A stretch of DNA of 64,000 nt, taken from NCBI RefSeq assembly GCF_019097595.1, contig NC_080734.1, forward strand, positions 10,753,392 through 10,817,391, read 5' to 3'. Shown here in pieces: positions 38,932 to 55,353 of the stretch. The notes below the pieces were generated by a model. That model ran no database searches. It was not told where the DNA came from and saw only the letters and a list, made by a program, of their open reading frames with translations. Each line of letters opens with the position of its first letter. Within the stretch, counting starts at the first letter, position 1. Source of the DNA: Hemibagrus wyckioides. Lineage: Eukaryota; Chordata; Actinopteri; Siluriformes; Bagridae. A program made the translations under genes and the position numbers.

Positions 38932-40145
38932 CCAAAAGTATTCGCTCACCCATCCAAATAATCAGAGTCAGGTGTTCCAATCACTTCCATGGCCACAGGT
39001 GTATAAAATCAAGCACCTAGGCATGCAGACTGTTTTTACAAACATTTGTGAAAGAATGGGTCGCTCTCAGGAGCTCAGTGAATTCCAGCGTGGAACTGTG
39101 ATAGGATGCCACCTGTGCAACAAATCCAGTCGTGAAATTTCCTCGCTCCTAAATATTCCACAGTCAACTGTCAGCTGTATTATAAGAACATGGAAGTGTT
39201 TGGGAACGACAGCAACTCAGCCACGAAGTGGTAGGCCACGTAAACTGACGGAGCGGGGTCAGCGGATGCTGAGGCGCATAGTGCGAAGAGGTCGCCAACT
39301 TTCTGCAGAGTCAATCGCTACAGACCTCCAAACTTCATGTGGCCTTCAGATTAGCTCAAGAACAGTGCACAGAGAGCTTCATGGAATGGGTTTCCATGGC
39401 CGAGCAGCTGCATCCAAGCCATACATCACCAAGTGCAATGCAAAGCGTCGGATGCAGTGGTGTAAAGCACGCCGCCACTGGACTCTAGAGCAGTGGAGAC
39501 GCGTTCTCTGGAGTGACGAATCACGCTTCTCCATCTGGCAATCTGATGGACGAGTCTGGGTTTGGCGGTTGCCAGGAGAACGGTACTTGTCTGACTGCAT
39601 TGTGCCAAGTGTAAAGTTTGGTGGAGGGGGGATTATGGTGTGGGGTTGTTTTTCAGGAGCTGGGCTTGGCCCCTTAGTTCCAGTGAAAGGAACTCTGAAT
39701 GCTTCAGCATACCAAGACATTTTGGACAATTCCATGCTCCCAACTTTGTGGGAACAGTTTGGAGCTGGCCCCTTCCTCTTCCAACATGACTGTGCTCCAG
39801 TGCACAAAGCAAGGTCCATAAAGACATGGATGACAGAGTCTGGTGTGGATGAACTTGACTGGCCTGCACAGAGTCCTGACCTCAACCCGATAGAACACCT
39901 TTGGGATGAATTAGAGCGGAGACTGAGAGCCAGGCCTTCTCGTCCAACATCAGTGTGTGACCTCACAAATGCGCTTCCGGAAGAATGGTCAAAAATTCCC
40001 ATAAACACACTCCTAAACCTTGTGGACAGCCTTCCCAGAAGAGTTGAAGCTTTTATAGCTGCAAAGGGTGGACTGACATCATATTGAACCCTATGGATTA
40101 GGAATGGGATGTCACTGATGAGCGAATACCTTTGGCAATATAGTG
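38932..40145 (+). mobile_element. Tc1-like DNA transposon, copy B (intact transposase)
   Basis: Terminal inverted repeats CACTATATTGCCAAAAGTAT and the matching GGCAATATAGTG are flanked by TA on both sides, the Tc1/mariner target duplication. The element is 1,214 bp, against 1,248 bp for copy A. Most of the difference is a deletion of about 30 bp just inside the right terminus, where copy A has an extra CTTAAGTTCATATGCGAG segment. It is inserted in TA-rich sequence only about 20 bp from a Tc1-type MITE. Confidence 0.95.
39056..40087 (+). CDS. Tc1-like transposase, 343 aa, open reading frame intact
   Basis: Cut-and-paste transposase of the IS630/Tc1/mariner superfamily. I chose the ATG giving [10 protein letters not shown] because it starts the paired-like DNA-binding domain; the frame stays open upstream through the terminal repeat without a functional reason. 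Residues about 1-110 form a bipartite helix-turn-helix region with an AT-hook-like GRPRKL (59-64). The DDE catalytic domain follows: D154 (WSDES), D245 (FQHD) and E280 ([12 protein letters not shown]). The spacing between D245 and E280 is 34 residues, the Tc1 signature. A glycine-rich [11 protein letters not shown] lies between the first two. The length is normal for the family and no stop or frameshift is present. Compared with copy A, several residues near the C-terminus differ (for example P308 for L), so activity is not assured. Confidence 0.93.
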   Translation: MGRSQELSEFQRGTVIGCHLCNKSSREISSLLNIPQSTVSCIIRTWKCLGTTATQPRSGRPRKLTERGQRMLRRIVRRGRQLSAESIATDLQTSCGLQISSRTVHRELHGMGFHGRAAASKPYITKCNAKRRMQWCKARRHWTLEQWRRVLWSDESRFSIWQSDGRVWVWRLPGERYLSDCIVPSVKFGGGGIMVWGCFSGAGLGPLVPVKGTLNASAYQDILDNSMLPTLWEQFGAGPFLFQHDCAPVHKARSIKTWMTESGVDELDWPAQSPDLNPIEHLWDELERRLRARPSRPTSVCDLTNALPEEWSKIPINTLLNLVDSLPRRVEAFIAAKGGLTSY

Positions 40146-41240
40146 TATATATATATATATATATAAAGTAGCAATCATCTTGTCAATGGGAAATGTTCAA
40201 TATTCAAACTTTTCACTGGCTCTGTGTGTGTATTTGTGCTCTAGGAATAAAAGGCCTTGATGGTCTAGACAATCTCCTGAATTGAATTTCATTCAATCAA
40301 AATTTATAGAGGATTGTGAAATTGTGAGTCCATCAGTGGGACCCTTGTAACCTTGGGGAATTGAAGAGAATTTACCAAGAAGAATGGGCCAAAATTCACA
40401 CACACACACAAAATAAAACATAATGCTACAAAAAACTAATTAATTTATGCTGTAGATGCTGGTCATTTGTGTTGTCTGAATCTGAATAATTTTTCCACCT
40501 CTGTCAACTTTGACATGTGTGTCTATACTTGAAATGGAATGCATTTTAAGTATATTAGATAATCACCAAATGTACACAAATACTTTTTCTCTTCATTGTT
40601 CCTGTAGACACTGTGTGTGTAGTCCTCCCATGGCATTAGGTGATAGAGAAAGATAATGGACAGTGTTGTGCTTCACCCATGGGCACTGCAAGCTGCCAAG
40701 CTCAGCAGATGGCACAGGCTCAGTATGGAGAGATGAGTTTCATGAATCCACCCTACTTACTTTCTCTTTTTCTCTCTCATGAGTAACTGATGGTGGGCAC
40801 CGTGACTCTGGGGGCCATGTAGGCACCTCTGAGCCATTTCTCAGGTGTGGTTGTGGGGATTGGGGAGGGGCAGGTGAAGCAGAATTTCCTGTGTAACCAA
40901 AATCTGGAGGTTTGGTGCACACTAGGGTCAGACTCTGCTCACACACACACACACACACACAGTGTATGCACAGTAGCATAATGTATGCCTGTGTGAATGG
41001 GGATGATGCACAAAAGCACAGTTCATTCTAATAGTCCCACTAGGTCTTCTGGTGAATTTGTCTCTGCCGTGCTCCTCGACTGCTCCATTTTGTATCGAGC
41101 CTCACTGTTGTTCTGTCTGTGTCTGTGTGAACATGCAGAGGGCATCTGCAGTTCCAGAAGGCCATGCTCCAATGAGACAGAAAATGTGGCACAACAAACC
41201 TTCGCCTAGTCTGACTCATCCCACAAAAGAGATGGAATTT

Positions 41241-41266
41241 GAGAGAGCGAGAGAGAGAGCGAGAGC

Positions 41267-41300
<34 letters not shown>

Positions 41301-41313
41301 GAGAGAGAGAGAG
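41241..41313 (+). repeat. (GA)n microsatellite with GAGC variants
   Basis: Purine tract of about 73 bp with regularly placed C interruptions. Confidence 0.95.
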
Positions 41314-41529
41314 ACATCAGCCCCATAATGCAGTAGATGTGGGCTGTAAGCAGCCTCTCTCCTTCTCTCTGCCTGTCTCTCTTACTTTACCTCGTCTCAC
41401 CTTCTGCATCCTTTCAGAGACACCCAGTCAAAAAAAAAAAAAAGGGACAACCCTTCATTCCTCATAACCCTATGGACACTCATTTGATCTCTTCAAATAT
41501 TCAATAATGTGCACAACGTATACACTCAT

Positions 41530-41640
41530 CCATTCAGGCTGAAGCCGTCAGGCGAGGATCTCATGGGAGGCTAATTAAATTGAAGGCAGCCCCTGCTGTT
41601 TGCTGATGAGATGCAGTGTTCTCTGGCTACTTTATATGTC
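41530..41640. promoter_or_regulatory. Candidate regulatory block
   Basis: GGAGGCTAATTAAATTGAAG followed by GCAGCCCCTGCTGTTTGCTG is compact, non-repetitive sequence with a homeodomain core. Confidence 0.2.
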
Positions 41641-43139
41641 TGAATCCTCAAAGCCAGCTTGTGTTATGGAAGCAGAGCCTTCATAGATGCCTTGTCACTG
41701 TGACGCTTTATTGTTTTCTGAGGAGGAACAGAGGAGATGAGAGGTAGAAAGAAAGAAATATAGAGAGAGACATTTGATGGATGAGTCAGTTCAAATAACA
41801 GGAGATTCCCCAGACAGTAGACAGGGGGCACCATAGAGCTATTGATATTGGCCTCTGAGATTTGACAACTCTAACTACCTGTGAAGAATGCCTTCTCTAT
41901 TCTTTTGCTCCTTGGTCCATCCTCTCGACATTTCTCAGGAGATATTCTTCTTTTTCATCAGTGGCTTCCAAATGCAGCATCAGTTGTAAGCTTTTGTGAA
42001 GCTTTGTCCTTGTTTTACTTAGAGTGAAGCTCTTTGAAACATTTTGCAGCCTCAGTCATCTTCATTCGCTGCGCTTTGCTTTTTCAATTCTATTCTCTGC
42101 AATCCTCTTCATCTCTTTCACTCTGTCTCCATGATTGGTTCATAGCAGACCACCGACCTCCAGTAGCCCATGTTCTCATATGGATTGGACTTTGGCAATT
42201 AAAAGTTCATTTTCGAAGCCTCCCAAGTGCCAGGGGATGAACATTAACACAATTTAATGCTTTAATGCAACACAGCAGTATTTTTGCTAACAAAATCGAA
42301 TTGCTTCAAACCCAAGCACCATGGAGAGACAAAATCTCACGCTGCCATTTCTGCCTCAATCAGAGTCGAGTCAATCGAGTGTTGGTCTCTGCCAGCATGA
42401 ACAATTGCAGCTATTTTTTGGTCCAAAGGTTTATACAGGCTGCCTCCCCTTCTCTCTTTATTATTTTGATCAGCTTCATTTCACATCTTGGTGAAGACAA
42501 TGAATGAATCACACACGCAAAACACAGGAGTGAAAGGATCCAGCTCAGCGCTCCAGACCGTGTGCCCTCCCAGGCAACCCAGCATGTGCGTGTGTGCCGT
42601 TGATCCAAAGACAGAGGCCTCTCCCATCAGGGTAATGATATCTCACGCCTGGTTAGAGCGCCGCCGCATAATTAGAAGTGTGGGAGCTGATGGATGGTTG
42701 AGTTGTGCGGAGTGGTGGAAAGCAGAGCTGCCCAGCTGACCTTGTCATCATTACGGATAGAAGGGTCAGCCAGAGCAACCACAGCTCCAGTAAGCAGCTG
42801 CTTCCTTTAATGGCACCATTTGTTCTTCACCTTGTCCTGACTTGCTCTCCATTTCTCTCCCTAGACTTATGGTCAAGGGCAACTGAGAGTCTGCCAAGCT
42901 GACCGGTGATCTCTGCACAGGATAACGATGCATCCTGGCCAGACTGTAGTCCGAACGTGATTTTTACTGACCTCGCGGCTTTCTCTCTTTTCACCTTCTT
43001 TCAGTCCTTCTGAGGAAAAATGCAGCAAGAAATGAATATTGATCGACCAACAAATGGCTTATGAAGTCTGTGGTCCAACAATTTAAATTTTTCATGAAAA
43101 CATGTTGTATCTATTTGAAATTCATTCATCCATCTTCAC

Positions 43140-43330
43140 TCAACACTTTCTCCTGGTCAGAGTGAAGGTGGATCTGGAGCCTAACCCGAGTAAACCAGGC
43201 ACAAAGCCAGAATGCAGTCTGGATGGGATTTTTTTGGGGGGAGGACATGGAAATCTGTGAGGATGTATCAATTGGGACAACATGGAAAGCAAATTAAACA
43301 CCGCAGCCCCATGAAATGTGAATTGGCCTC
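43140..43330 (-). repeat. Dispersed interspersed repeat fragment
   Basis: CTGGTCAGAGTGAAGGTGGA, CTGGAGCCTAACCCGAGTAA and GAATGCAGTCTGGATGGGAT are the reverse of the family at 5505. Confidence 0.55.
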
Positions 43331-43919
43331 AGTAAATCTGACTCAGTGTTGGATATTGACAGTAAATTAGGAGAAATGAGAAAAACACCGATATCACAAA
43401 TATTGGATTTTATTATGTACAGTTAATTTCAACACATCTACATTTGTTCTGTAGAATAACATACATCAAAACATATTTCAGTGATTTTACCTGTGACCCG
43501 TTATGCTGTGGAAGATTGTATGTTCATCCATTTAAATAGATTTGTTCCTGACAGATCATTCCAAGATTCTTCTCACTGATCACCTTTATTAGGTAATAAA
43601 TCATTTTCACCCTAATGCGAGTGGTTCTCCTCAAAGACAACAATGTCCCCATCCCATTCACCAGTATGAAAATGGTGCTATAGCTTTTAGCCACCACTTT
43701 ATAGTGACATGTTAGTGACCATCACCATCATCAAAACACAGACAGAGAATTCCCTCTGTAGAATTTGGTAGAACGTTCAGTTCCAGAGTCTTCCTGAGGT
43801 TCACTGAAACGTTTCATCTGTTTAACAGGTTAATAGACAGTAAAGTTGACTGACAATTTATTTCAGATCAGCAATGCAGGTCTTGAAGGATGTCTTGTGC
43901 CATGAACCCAACATACACT

Positions 43920-44045
43920 TACTGCACACTTTAACAGGAACACCTGTACATTTATGCAGTTATCCAATCATGTGGCAGCAGCATAATGCATGAAATCATG
44001 CAGATAAAGAGCTTCTTTTAAAAGTTCATATCAAGCAGGCACAAA
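43920..44045 (+). mobile_element. 5' fragment of the third Tc1-like family
   Basis: AACAGGAACACCTGTACATT followed by AATCATGTGGCAGCAGCATA matches the left end of the family seen at 27481. Only about 120 bp is present. Confidence 0.6.
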
Positions 44046-44654
44046 CATGCACAAAGAACTTACCTGGAAATCTTGTTTCCGGTAAGCAAAGTACTTGAAA
44101 GATTGCAATATTGTAATAATTCATTCTTCACTATTATGTAGATGGAGCAAGTTTCTACTGAGTGGTGGTTTATGAGCTGATGAGCTAATCACAAACTGTC
44201 AGCCTGGAGGCCACACAGCACTTCATACTCTTCCAAGTTCTCCCTCTTAAGTGGAAGTGCATCACCTGGCCATCTGCACTATCCAGGTCAAGGACACAAT
44301 GCTTTCATTGCATGTATACTTTAACATTGGACAGACGCAGAAATTAATACATTTCTATTTATTAAAAAAAAAAAATTCTACAGCTGAATCCTTAAAGGAG
44401 ACTATTAACTGGCAACTGAACTGAATATAATTAATAATTCACAAATTGAGGAGGATAAATGTGAAACCCATAAATCCATGTACATCTGCAGTAATGTGAG
44501 AGATTCACAACATTGCAGCATTCAACACATACTGGGTAAGGAGGCATTAGTAACAGTCCTGCAGAACCAGAGACTGTCTATAAGGGAAATCAAGATTATA
44601 ACATTCACTATCTGTTTTTATTTTAAAATAAGAATTCCCACTAAAATTTTGGGA

Positions 44655-45105
44655 TCTATTTGGTCAAACGTTTGTGGATATGTGGTTCCACCCCAAATAA
44701 TTGCCAGGAAGCAGGAAGCACACAATTGTCTAGAATGTCTTAATAGGCTGTAACATTACCATTTCCCTTAAAGTGAAACTAAGATCCCCAAGTCTGTTTC
44801 AGCATGACAATACCCCTGTGCACAAAGTGACACCCAAAACTGGAATAGATGAACTTGAGTGGCTTGCACAGAGCCCTGACCTTCAACCCTACTAAACAAC
44901 TTTAGGATGCACTGGAACACCAACCATGTGTATAACCTCAGTAATGTTCTTAGGGCTGAATGAATGAATCCCCATAGTCATGCTCCAAAATCTAAAACCA
45001 TTCTAGAAGAGTGGAGGTTATTATTAACAGGAAACGGGGGACCAGGTTTGAAAGGGGATATGCATAAATAGGGTCAGGTTTCAACAACCTTTTTGGCTGT
45101 ATAGC
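44655..45105. mobile_element. Internally inverted Tc1-like relic
   Basis: The left end TTGGTCAAACGTTTGTGGAT and right end CTTTTTGGCTGTATAGCA are decayed Tc1 termini. From about 44690 to 44800 the transposase centre reads on the minus strand. From 44800 the plus strand gives CFSMTIPLCTK (the decayed FQHDNTPVHK region, frame-shifted) and later a DELEWLAQSPDL-like stretch. It has the same inverted joint as the relics at 20.8 and 12.8 kb. Confidence 0.75.
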
Positions 45106-45109
45106 ATAT

Positions 45110-46880
45110 GAAAGTGTATTATACAGTCTAGGAACCAAGATACTGTAGTTTATCCTTTTAAAACAACACACTTTGTTGTGTTAGATATGGAAGCATGGCT
45201 TGGGGAACTGGGGGCAATTGAGGAGCAGCAGAATGCTGCAGTGTCTGTATTAACCTTGCTGTGTAAAAGAGTCCCCCTCACAAGCATGTGTAAGTCAGGC
45301 AGGATGGATCCCGACCCCTGACAGAACAGGCCCAGAGTAAAGCACCTACACAGATTGAATGGACAGAGATGGATGACAGGAAGACTGAGAATAAAATAGT
45401 AGCTCAACCTCTTTCATGTTTCACTCAGAGATGCTGAAGGGCCACTGAGATTGCTTCATCCCAGATTTGTACCCACCAAACTCTCTGCCTGCTCTTCGGC
45501 ACGACTTCAGAACCCTCACTAGTGTCTGTATTGCTTCTCTCTCCACTCAAGAAGCTTTTCACACAGCTCATCGGAGTTGGTTCACTAACCACTCGGCTTT
45601 CTGATCCCGCCATCTTCACAGACTCCAAACTTCCTTTTCTACATTAGCAGAACCAAACAACAAACCAGCCAGCCTTCCTAACAGAATCATCTTCTCGCTT
45701 TTCACTAGAGATATCAAACAGTCAGGCTAAGTTCTGAGGCGGGAGTTACTTATGCTGATGTTGCTCCAGACAGCTGTCATGGAAACAGATGTCGGCTCGG
45801 TTATGATGTGCCAATGTGTTTGATTGTGACTCCCTGTGCCTACACAGCGTGGTGCCGCCATTGATGTTACAGCAAAAAAGAAGGCCTCGCGCTGGATTCA
45901 TTATCGGAAATTCCCCTACACTTTCTGCTCCCAGGTTGGAGGAGCCGAGTCAGCTGCGAGGCGCTGTTTGAAGAGCCGCGAGACCAGATGCGCGCTAATG
46001 ACGGTGTGTTTGCTGCCCCTCCTCCACTCCCTTCATCTTCGATGAATTAGCGCCATGTCTGACTATCAAACAGAGAAAGGTGGAGGGATCTCCGATTCAG
46101 AACATGCACTGTTTGGAACCCATTTGCTTGCATGTATGTGTCATGCCAGTAAAGGCCATGCACCAGTCTGTCAGAAGGAGCTGAATTTGAAGTGCTCTGC
46201 TGCAGTTCTGACTGAAGTTCGTGGCTTTCAGCTCCATCAGAAAGACTGCAGCACTGTATACTAATGTCATCTGGGTGTGTGCGTGCTACATACACACGAT
46301 GGAGTTCTGTGTACAGCGAAAAAGCTCCACTGACAACTAGTAGCTGTGTGAGGTGATATACACTCAACACCCTGCTAGCTATATGAATCCTGAGTCTCGC
46401 CCAAAGGTATTGCCTTCATATCCCAGCGTCAATGATACACGTCTCCGCAGGCCTCCAGAGGAGCCGAGGTGCTGCAGTGGAGATCAGAGCAGAGCATGCT
46501 GGGAGCTATGTTGGGATTCACACCTGCCTTCTTCTCATGAAGGAGAATATGTTCTCACTCTCCCTCTTTGCTGCGGGGCTTATCAGAATTTTAACGTGTA
46601 GCATCGCTGTCTAGACACAGGCTTACTGCAGAGAGCTGGAGAGAGCACTCATCCAGCCAGACTGGAAACAAACAGCCGATGCTCAGAGGACACCATCTCA
46701 CTGCTGAGCACGTACCTGAGAGGCCATACTTCTCCAAGTAAATCAAATCAGCACATTATGCGTGTCGATGCTGAGTAAAAAAAACAAGAAATAAAACGAT
46801 GACTGACCATCACATCGCACATATCTTGCTAGTAACCAGACATCTAAAACAAGGCCACAAATGTATGGGCCTTCCCCAGT
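45110..46880. other. No gene recognised
   Basis: Relatively GC-rich unique sequence. Short minus-strand frames at 45150-45628 and a GC-rich block at about 45840-46050 carry no domain I recognise. Confidence 0.5.
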
Positions 46881-46881
46881 G

Positions 46882-46887
46882 TTTATT
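46882..46887 (-). terminator. rnaseh1: Candidate RNASEH1 polyadenylation signal
   Basis: TTTATT on the plus strand reads AATAAA on the minus strand, about 535 nt after the RNASEH1 stop. It is the first perfect hexamer I noticed downstream. The assignment rests on position only. Confidence 0.35.
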
Positions 46888-47070
46888 AGATGTTACAAAC
46901 ATATCTGTGCCTTAAAAGAAAAAAAAAAAGTGGTGAAAGCTTGTAAGGCACAGTGCAAGTTATTAAGCAACACAGAAATAGTTTAAAATGTCTCCTGACT
47001 ATTTGCATTTTCTTTCACCATTCTATAACATTATACATCCATTCTGGACCAATGTGAAAAAAACAGTAGT

Positions 47071-47082
47071 GCCATCTGGTGT
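47071..47082 (+). promoter_or_regulatory. CTCF-like motif downstream of RNASEH1
   Basis: GCCATCTGGTGT matches the CTCF core at 11 of 12 positions, in the same orientation as the site at 53700. It lies about 340 bp beyond the RNASEH1 stop, so the pair brackets the gene. Confidence 0.3.
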
Positions 47083-47421
47083 TTAACTGCAGTATTACAG
47101 TGGGTGGATTTTCACAAATGAACAAAACAAATTATACACTGATAAATAATTACTTCATACAGTCTACTAACATTTAACTGCTGGTTATTACACGTAATTA
47201 TATGGTTAGAAATCCACAAACCATGTCTGTAAAGGTTTGCGCCCAGAAAAAGCTAGAAACACATTAAAACAAATATTCATTTACAGAAAAATGTAAAATG
47301 AAAATTGGAAAAAAAAAAGTGCAGGGGTTTGCGTTACTCAGTGACGACACACGCAAACACTATTTATAACCTGAGCTCAAGCATGAACACAGCAGTCTTC
47401 ATTAGCCGACGCCAGTTACCA

Positions 47422-53310
<5,889 letters not shown>

Positions 53311-53699
53311 ACCCTCTAATTAGTCCATGATAAGAAAACTGACAACCACCACCAACCACCCGACACCATAAGAAAGCGAAATCAGGCCTGGAGTTAACGA
53401 TAAAGTGAAATGCGTCAGAGAAAAGTGATGCTCGTTAAAGAGCCTTTTTATAAAACATGGCGGCTCTCTAGCGTCGGCTAATTTCGGTTAACAAAAAAAG
53501 AGCTAAATAACCCTAAAAACCTTCTATAATTAGAATATAAATACTAGTAAGAAAGAATAAAGTACCTATAATACTTCTAACACGAGAAACTTGACAGGAC
53601 TTTTGTTTTCTATTTTCCTCCTGCAGGTGAGCGACTGTACTGCTTCTTCCTCGTCTAGATACTACAGCTTAGCTTTAAAGGCAGCTTTGGTGTAATACT

Positions 53700-53711
53700 G
53701 CCACCTAGTGG
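53700..53711 (+). promoter_or_regulatory. CTCF-like motif upstream of RNASEH1
   Basis: GCCACCTAGTGG fits the CTCF core GCCMYCTRSTGG at every position. It lies about 390 bp upstream of the RNASEH1 start codon, between the two divergent genes. Occupancy is unknown. Confidence 0.45.
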
Positions 53712-53880
53712 TCTGTAAATTAGCGCATTAGTTGTAAATAATTAAACCAAGATGAACCATATATCATCTTGTTCTACCTTTTAATGTGATACAGCAACCA
53801 AAAATTACGTTTTAAAAAGTAACCTGTTTAGAAAAAAACTGGTCGCATAGGTGTACATATTCTTTTTTAGGGGTGACTGT

Positions 53881-54060
53881 GGGGCTGTGGTAGTTTGGTG
53901 GTTAAGGTGTTGGCCTACTGATCAGAAGGTTGTGAGTTTGAATCCCCCATCCACCAAGCTGCCACTGCTGGACCCCTGACTAAGGCCCGTAACCCTCAGT
54001 TACTCGGCTGTATAAAATGAGATAAAATGTAAGTCACCCTGGATAAGGGTTTCTGCAGAA
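53881..54060 (+). repeat. tRNA-derived SINE
   Basis: The head TAGTTTGGTGGTTAAGGTGT resembles an RNA polymerase III A box region, and GGTTGTGAGTTTGAATCC resembles a B box. The body contains CTGCCACTGCTGGACCCCTG and ends with CACCCTGGATAAGGGTTTCT. Related copies on the minus strand are at about 21045-21232 and 32640-32765, and a tail-only copy is at 33378-33425. Confidence 0.75.
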
Positions 54061-54269
54061 TGTGACAGAATGAACCAATCACATTTAAGGTAATTCTGTT
54101 ATCAGTGAAGTGAGCTGATTAACCCCAAATGAAGATGATCTGTTTCTGTAGGATGTTGTTGAAGGCACCTGGGTGTCATCAGACCAGTCTGAACTTACAA
54201 AATTATGGGATTTTACTGTCGAAAGGTACTGATGCAGAGAGAGGTATACAAGAAAAGTTAAATTACCGT

Positions 54270-54470
54270 TATTTGTCACATATACATTACAGCACAGTGA
54301 AATTCTTTCTTCGCATATCCCATCCTTGGGGGTGGGTCAGAGCACAGGGTCAGCCATGATGCAGCACCCCTGGAGCAGGGTGGGTTAGGGGCTTTGCTCA
54401 AGGGCCCAAAAACCTCACGAAGGCCATCATTAATTGTGGCATTGCCAATATCAGGACATCCCTCCAAAAC
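54270..54470 (-). repeat. SINE-like repeat related to that at 63437
   Basis: TTATTTGTCACATATACATT, CAGCACAGTGAAATTCTTTC, GCAGCACCCCTGGAGCAGGG and GCTCAAGGGCCCAA occur in the same order as at 63437. The tRNA-like head is missing. Confidence 0.65.
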
Positions 54471-54687
54471 ATGTCTTGAATAGGGCTGTGCACAGGAGGT
54501 CCTTTTGCACCTTAGGGAGATCTAGGATGTTTTTTTTATAAGGAAGAGTGGGATAAAATTGCTACATCAAGATATCCAAACCCAGCTAGCCCAGAAGACT
54601 GAATGATGTAATAGAAGCAAAAGATATTTTAACAAAATATAATTTAAGGTGTGTGAACACTTGTGCAAACAGGTTATTGCAGCTTGC

Positions 54688-54842
54688 TTTCCTTCCTTTC
54701 TTCCTTCCTTCTGTCCGTCCGTCCGTCCTTCCACCCTAACCCTCCTTCCTTCCTTCCTTCCTCCCTTCCTTACCCTAACCCTCCTTTCTTTCTTTCTTTC
54801 TTTCTTTGTTTCTTTCTTTCTTCCTTCCTTCTTTTTGTTTTT
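54688..54842 (+). repeat. (TTCC)n/(TTTC)n pyrimidine microsatellite
   Basis: A mix of CCTT, GTCC and CTTT tetramers forms an almost pure pyrimidine strand between the SINEs and the rps7 promoter. Two short CCCTAACCC units are embedded at about 54733 and 54772. Confidence 0.9.
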
Positions 54843-54844
54843 AA

Positions 54845-54940
54845 CAGAAACTCCACACAGACAGTAACACCAGCTCAGGATCAAACCTGAGACCGTGGAG
54901 CTGATTAGTAGTAATCCTCCATATTGCACCAGCTCACCAT
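54845..54940 (-). repeat. Dispersed interspersed repeat fragment
   Basis: GAAACTCCACACAGACAGTA followed by AGCTCAGGATCAAACCTGAG matches another part of the family at 5505. It directly follows a pyrimidine microsatellite. Confidence 0.55.
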
Positions 54941-55310
54941 TACCAAAATAAACTGGTCATTTCTTGCTTAAGCAACAAAGAAAACATCTCTCCCTTGAAA
55001 GCACCTTCAATGTGAAATAAGGATTTTAAACCTAACTAGGTGTTTGTTTTTATTAAGTATGCTCATAGAGGCTCTTCTAATGCAAAAGTTCCAATGCAAA
55101 AAATAAAAGAAGAATTGGATTCATAAGAATATAAACTGCAAAAGTCTGATTTTGTCTAAAATTATATTTATCCATCTGTCCTGCCCTGCCCTGCCCTGCC
55201 CTGCCTTGCCTTTATATTAAGGCAGCGCGTGCCCTCTACAGACCGGAAGATCAAATGCGTTTTCCGCTCACATTTCCCATGATCCTCGGGGCGACGCGCT
55301 TTTACCGGCC

Positions 55311-55320
55311 TCTCGCGAGA
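55311..55320. promoter_or_regulatory. Palindromic TCTCGCGAGA promoter element of rps7
   Basis: A perfect 10-bp palindrome TCTCGCGAGA lies 7 bp upstream of the TOP tract. It is the known CGCG element of vertebrate housekeeping promoters, bound by BANP and also linked to ZBTB33/Kaiso. The surrounding 60 bp is CpG-rich and no TATA box is seen, as expected for a ribosomal protein promoter. Confidence 0.75.
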
Positions 55321-55326
55321 TTACGG

Positions 55327-55353
55327 CCTCTTTCCAGGCCGTCGTTGACTGAG
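55327..55353 (+). other. rps7: rps7 non-coding first exon with 5'TOP tract
   Basis: The sequence CCTCTTTCC (55327-55335) is a pyrimidine tract of the kind that begins ribosomal protein mRNAs. It is followed by a short leader ending in GAG at 55353 and a good donor, GTAGGT, from 55354. The next acceptor is at 55976-55977, just before the ATG exon. TOP tracts place such mRNAs under mTOR/LARP1 growth control. The start site is inferred from sequence; the first base is probably C55328 or C55330. Confidence 0.8.

Larger units (their letters stand above)
40150..43135. other. No gene recognised
   Basis: Unique sequence with a CA tract (about 40940-40961) and the GA tract at 41241. No exon seen. Confidence 0.55.
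53311..55310. other. Divergent intergenic region RNASEH1-rps7
   Basis: About 2 kb separate the RNASEH1 start codon from the rps7 promoter. It contains a YY1-like AAACATGGCGGC (53453-53464) in the probable RNASEH1 promoter, a CTCF-like site, a tRNA-derived SINE, a second SINE-like repeat (about 54270-54470), a pyrimidine microsatellite (54690-54840) and a short CCTGC pentamer array (about 55178-55204). I see no coding exon. Confidence 0.7.

Noticed and set aside
39379..40008. Long antisense frame (209 codons) within Tc1 copy B and its counterpart in copy A (24367-24873)
   Set aside because: Antisense shadow of the transposase gene, sustained by its codon composition. No known Tc1 product is encoded there.
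45425..45628. 67-codon minus-strand frame near the RNASEH1 3' side
   Set aside because: No domain, no clear acceptor or donor, and no link to RNASEH1, whose own stop is at 47422-47424.
54730..54785. CCCTAACCC units resembling telomeric repeats
   Set aside because: Only two short units inside a degenerate pyrimidine microsatellite; not an interstitial telomere array.
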